DNA from: Vreelandella piezotolerans
GTDB taxonomy: Bacteria; Pseudomonadota; Gammaproteobacteria; Pseudomonadales; Halomonadaceae
Assembly (NCBI RefSeq): GCF_012427705.1
Contig: NZ_CP048602.1
Location: 372,001 to 436,000, forward strand
Reading direction: 5' to 3'
Length of the DNA stretch: 64,000 bases
Shown: positions 62,414 through 64,000 of the stretch, in pieces
How the letters are laid out: each line of letters opens with the position of its first letter
Numbering within the stretch: position 1 is the first letter of the stretch
Notes under the pieces: generated by a model
Told to the model about the DNA's origin: nothing
The model's database searches: none
What the model saw: only the letters and a program-made list of their open reading frames with translations
Made by a program: the position numbers and the translations under genes

Positions 62414-62533
62414 CCGTCATGTCTAGTGAAATGCCCCCATAGGCAAGCGGGATTTCGCTGTATGGCGCGCTGACGTAAGCGTATGCTGGAAAAACCACGA
62501 TCAAAATTTGGAAGGGATAGGAGGTAGACAAGG

Positions 62534-62671
62534 ATGAAATTGACCGATATGAAACAGCGCAAGCTGAGGCTTCCTTTTTCTGAGTCCGACCTATTGCGAG
62601 GGCTCACGCCACACCGGGCACATGCTGACGAGCTGGCAACCCCATCCAGTAATGAGCTGAATCCGCAGTAA
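62534..62671 (+). CDS. Small protein with LPFSE...LTP-AHAD-LA motif, copy 2
   Basis: 45 aa, MKLTDMKQRKLRLPFSESDL, then LRGLTPHRAHADELATPSSN. A strong ribosome site (AGGAGG) lies upstream. It shares its core with the 74-aa gene at 58940. After the TAA the frame stays open for 34 codons (RFDVWLFIETLWIEIRG), so the original protein may have been longer. Confidence 0.6.
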   Translation: MKLTDMKQRKLRLPFSESDLLRGLTPHRAHADELATPSSNELNPQ

Positions 62672-62822
62672 CGTTTTGATGTGTGGCTATTTATAGAAAC
62701 GTTGTGGATAGAGATTCGTGGCAGGGAAGTATGCGATTCCATAGTCGCCACCATGCTACGAAATTCTGCTGCCTAAAATCATAACGAGCAATGGCGGCTA
62801 CTAACGATGTACTCGCCAATTA

Positions 62823-62966
62823 TCACGAGAGACGATTCAAGAGCCAAGAGAGGGCGAGATCAGAAAGTGACGACTTGCCGTGATGCTCACGATGTTGGCT
62901 CCAAATCATGCACAGGGACACGATGGCTAAGCTCATCAGCATGGATGCCAGCATAAATTCATTCAT
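62823..62966 (-). CDS. Small single-pass membrane protein
   Basis: 47 aa: MNEFMLASMLMSLAIVSLCM then IWSQHREHHGKSSLSDLALS. One hydrophobic helix and a basic, His-rich tail. GAGGTA precedes the ATG at good distance. Family unknown. Confidence 0.5.
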   Translation of the reverse strand: MNEFMLASMLMSLAIVSLCMIWSQHREHHGKSSLSDLALSWLLNRLS

Positions 62967-63009
62967 AATCTACCTCGCGGCTTGGAATTGGCGGCTCGGA
63001 GCTTTTCAG

Positions 63010-63455
63010 TTTCTGTTATCGCTCACGCTAACGTTTCCTTTGGCATAGTAACGCTCGCAAGCTCTTGAGTCGGACGAAAACTGCCGCGAAGTAGGCCATA
63101 GGTATGCAAGCTTTGTAGTCACTGAGTATCGTTGATATCTGTCTTGCGCCCTAGGACTTTCTTCCCTTCATTGGCGTTGACAACACTTCAGACCCGCGTT
63201 CTTCCAAGAACTCGTAAACAAGAATACAGTACACGCCGGTAGATTCCATCGGGATGGTCATTATTCCCGCTTCCGATATCCACTCGGCTAACCAACGCAA
63301 ATCGCTTGTGAATGTATCAAAACGTCGAACTGGTTGTCGGTTCCGGTCAGCTGGGATCGCCACAACATGGGAACGTGAACCAATGTCTATTGCTGTGGCA
63401 TCAGGGTGGACGACTTGTCCCGTCCACGAGGAGAACGGAAGGATTGACGACCCAT
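63010..63455 (-). pseudogene. IS110-family transposase fragment
   Basis: The N-terminal DEDD region is split over frames: MGRQSFRSPRG, then (shifted) HPDATAIDIGSRSHVVAIPA, ESTGVYCILVYEFLEERG and, after another shift and a TGA, LHTYGLLRGSFRPTQELAS. At least two frameshifts and one nonsense codon. Confidence 0.85.
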
Positions 63456-63476
63456 AATGGATCTCCTCAGCAACCG

Positions 63477-63590
63477 TTAAGTATGGAAGTGCTGGAAGAA
63501 AATTAGATGCCGCCAGGTCTTGTCGGCAAAGTCATGGGCCGCACAGGCCTTGCCGCACTCCGACCAGGAGTAAAGACTACCTCTCTCGGT
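63477..63590 (-). pseudogene. ISL3-family transposase fragment
   Basis: Reads SWSECGKACAAHDFADKTWR then HLIFFQHFHT, the N-terminal zinc region of ISL3 transposases. It is joined in frame to the IS3 remnant at about 63590, a recombination or insertion junction. Confidence 0.65.
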
Positions 63591-64000
63591 TCTGCTCCAG
63601 CAGATTGAGCGATACAGGCAAGCCGTGATTGCTGTCGACGGTGACTTTGAATTTGCGTGCCGCCTTCGGCACCAGAGACTGGCGCTGCATAATAGCTCCA
63701 ATCGTTTTAACGTCATAACGCTCGCCCTGAGATGCCAGTTCGGCCTGAACGCGACGAACACTATAGCGCTGCTCGCTGAGTTTTAGTTCAGTCGTTGCCG
63801 AGACTGAGCGGTAAGGCTGGGGTTGTGGTGCATCTGCTGCCCAGCGGTAAAACCCTCTTCGCGACACGCCGAGCACAATCGCCATCCGCAGGACCGCAAA
63901 CCGGTGACTTTGCTTATGCATGAAGCGGTAACGCGCTATTTTTAGTCTTCGCGGAGTAGTTGGCCGCTTTTTTAAGATGGCTAGCTCCTCTGTCTGCTCC
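63591..64000 (-). pseudogene. IS3-family transposase remnant, cut by window edge
   Basis: OrfB N-terminal region MHKQSHRFAVLRMAIVLGVS and YSVRRVQAELASQGERYDVK, RKFKVTVDSNHGLPVSLNLL, followed by loss of the DDE domain. Upstream, EQTEELAILKK is the end of OrfA with the usual AAAAAAG slip site near 63970. The rest lies outside the window. Confidence 0.82.

Larger units (their letters stand above)
47657..64000. mobile_element. Genomic island, right end outside window
   Basis: From the broken tRNA copy onward there are no housekeeping genes. The region has a recombinase, four or more insertion-sequence fragments, an intact IS3 element, TA-like small proteins, a silencer and many pseudogenes. Base composition is visibly more AT-rich, most of all at 56.7-58.5 kb. 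The island boundary at left is inferred from the repeat break. Confidence 0.7.

Noticed and set aside
62245..62754. 169-codon minus-strand open frame
   Set aside because: It is antisense to the vapB remnant and the 45-aa gene, both of which have ribosome sites and family motifs.

Overview
The window looks like the chromosome of a Halomonas-type gammaproteobacterium (Halomonadaceae). The gene order dksA-gluQ-[small ORF]-cbrA-cbrB-[sRNA]-pcnB-folK-panB-panC-panD, and infB-rbfA-truB-rpsO-pnp next to it, matches the Pseudomonas layout. The moderately high GC, a PhaA-type thiolase and the 16S sequence fit a halophilic relative. No taxonomic search was run.

Layout. 1-6.4 kb holds translation and RNA-processing genes (infB without its 5' end, rbfA, truB, rpsO, pnp). 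6.5-9 kb holds an MFS exporter and a convergent thiolase. 9-20 kb is a long minus-strand block: dksA, gluQ, a 58-aa CbrX-like ORF, cbrA, cbrB, a CrcZ-like CA-motif RNA, pcnB, folK, panB, panC, panD. 20-30 kb holds an aminotransferase with sfsA, metX-metW, yggT-proC-yggS divergent from pilT, anmK and tyrS. 30.3-36.1 kb is a complete rRNA operon (16S-23S-5S) with two promoters, no tRNA in the spacer and three terminator hairpins downstream. 36-47.2 kb is ordinary housekeeping and hypothetical genes (lipoprotein, Tim44-like, isochorismatase, yaaA, tas, Sel1, exonuclease, LOG, DUF501, thioesterase, HNH, patB/malY, cnoX).

From about 47.26 kb the sequence changes. Three 136-bp tandem units, each a decayed tRNA 3' half plus a terminator, lead into a mobile region that runs past the right edge. 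Its first gene encodes a 1799-aa protein with two separate tyrosine-recombinase catalytic domains. Behind it are an intact IS3-family element, a YegP/small-protein pair divergent from a WYL regulator of BrxR/CapW type, several toxin-antitoxin-like small proteins, an MvaT-type silencer, two cysteine-rich small proteins and a graveyard of IS30, IS110, ISL3 and IS3 fragments.

Two items stand out. The first is a complete CbrX-CbrA-CbrB-CrcZ carbon-control locus: the RNA carries six CA motifs, a sigma-54 promoter, upstream activator repeats and a terminator. The second is the giant double tyrosine recombinase sitting at a tRNA-derived tandem array with a short palindrome between them.
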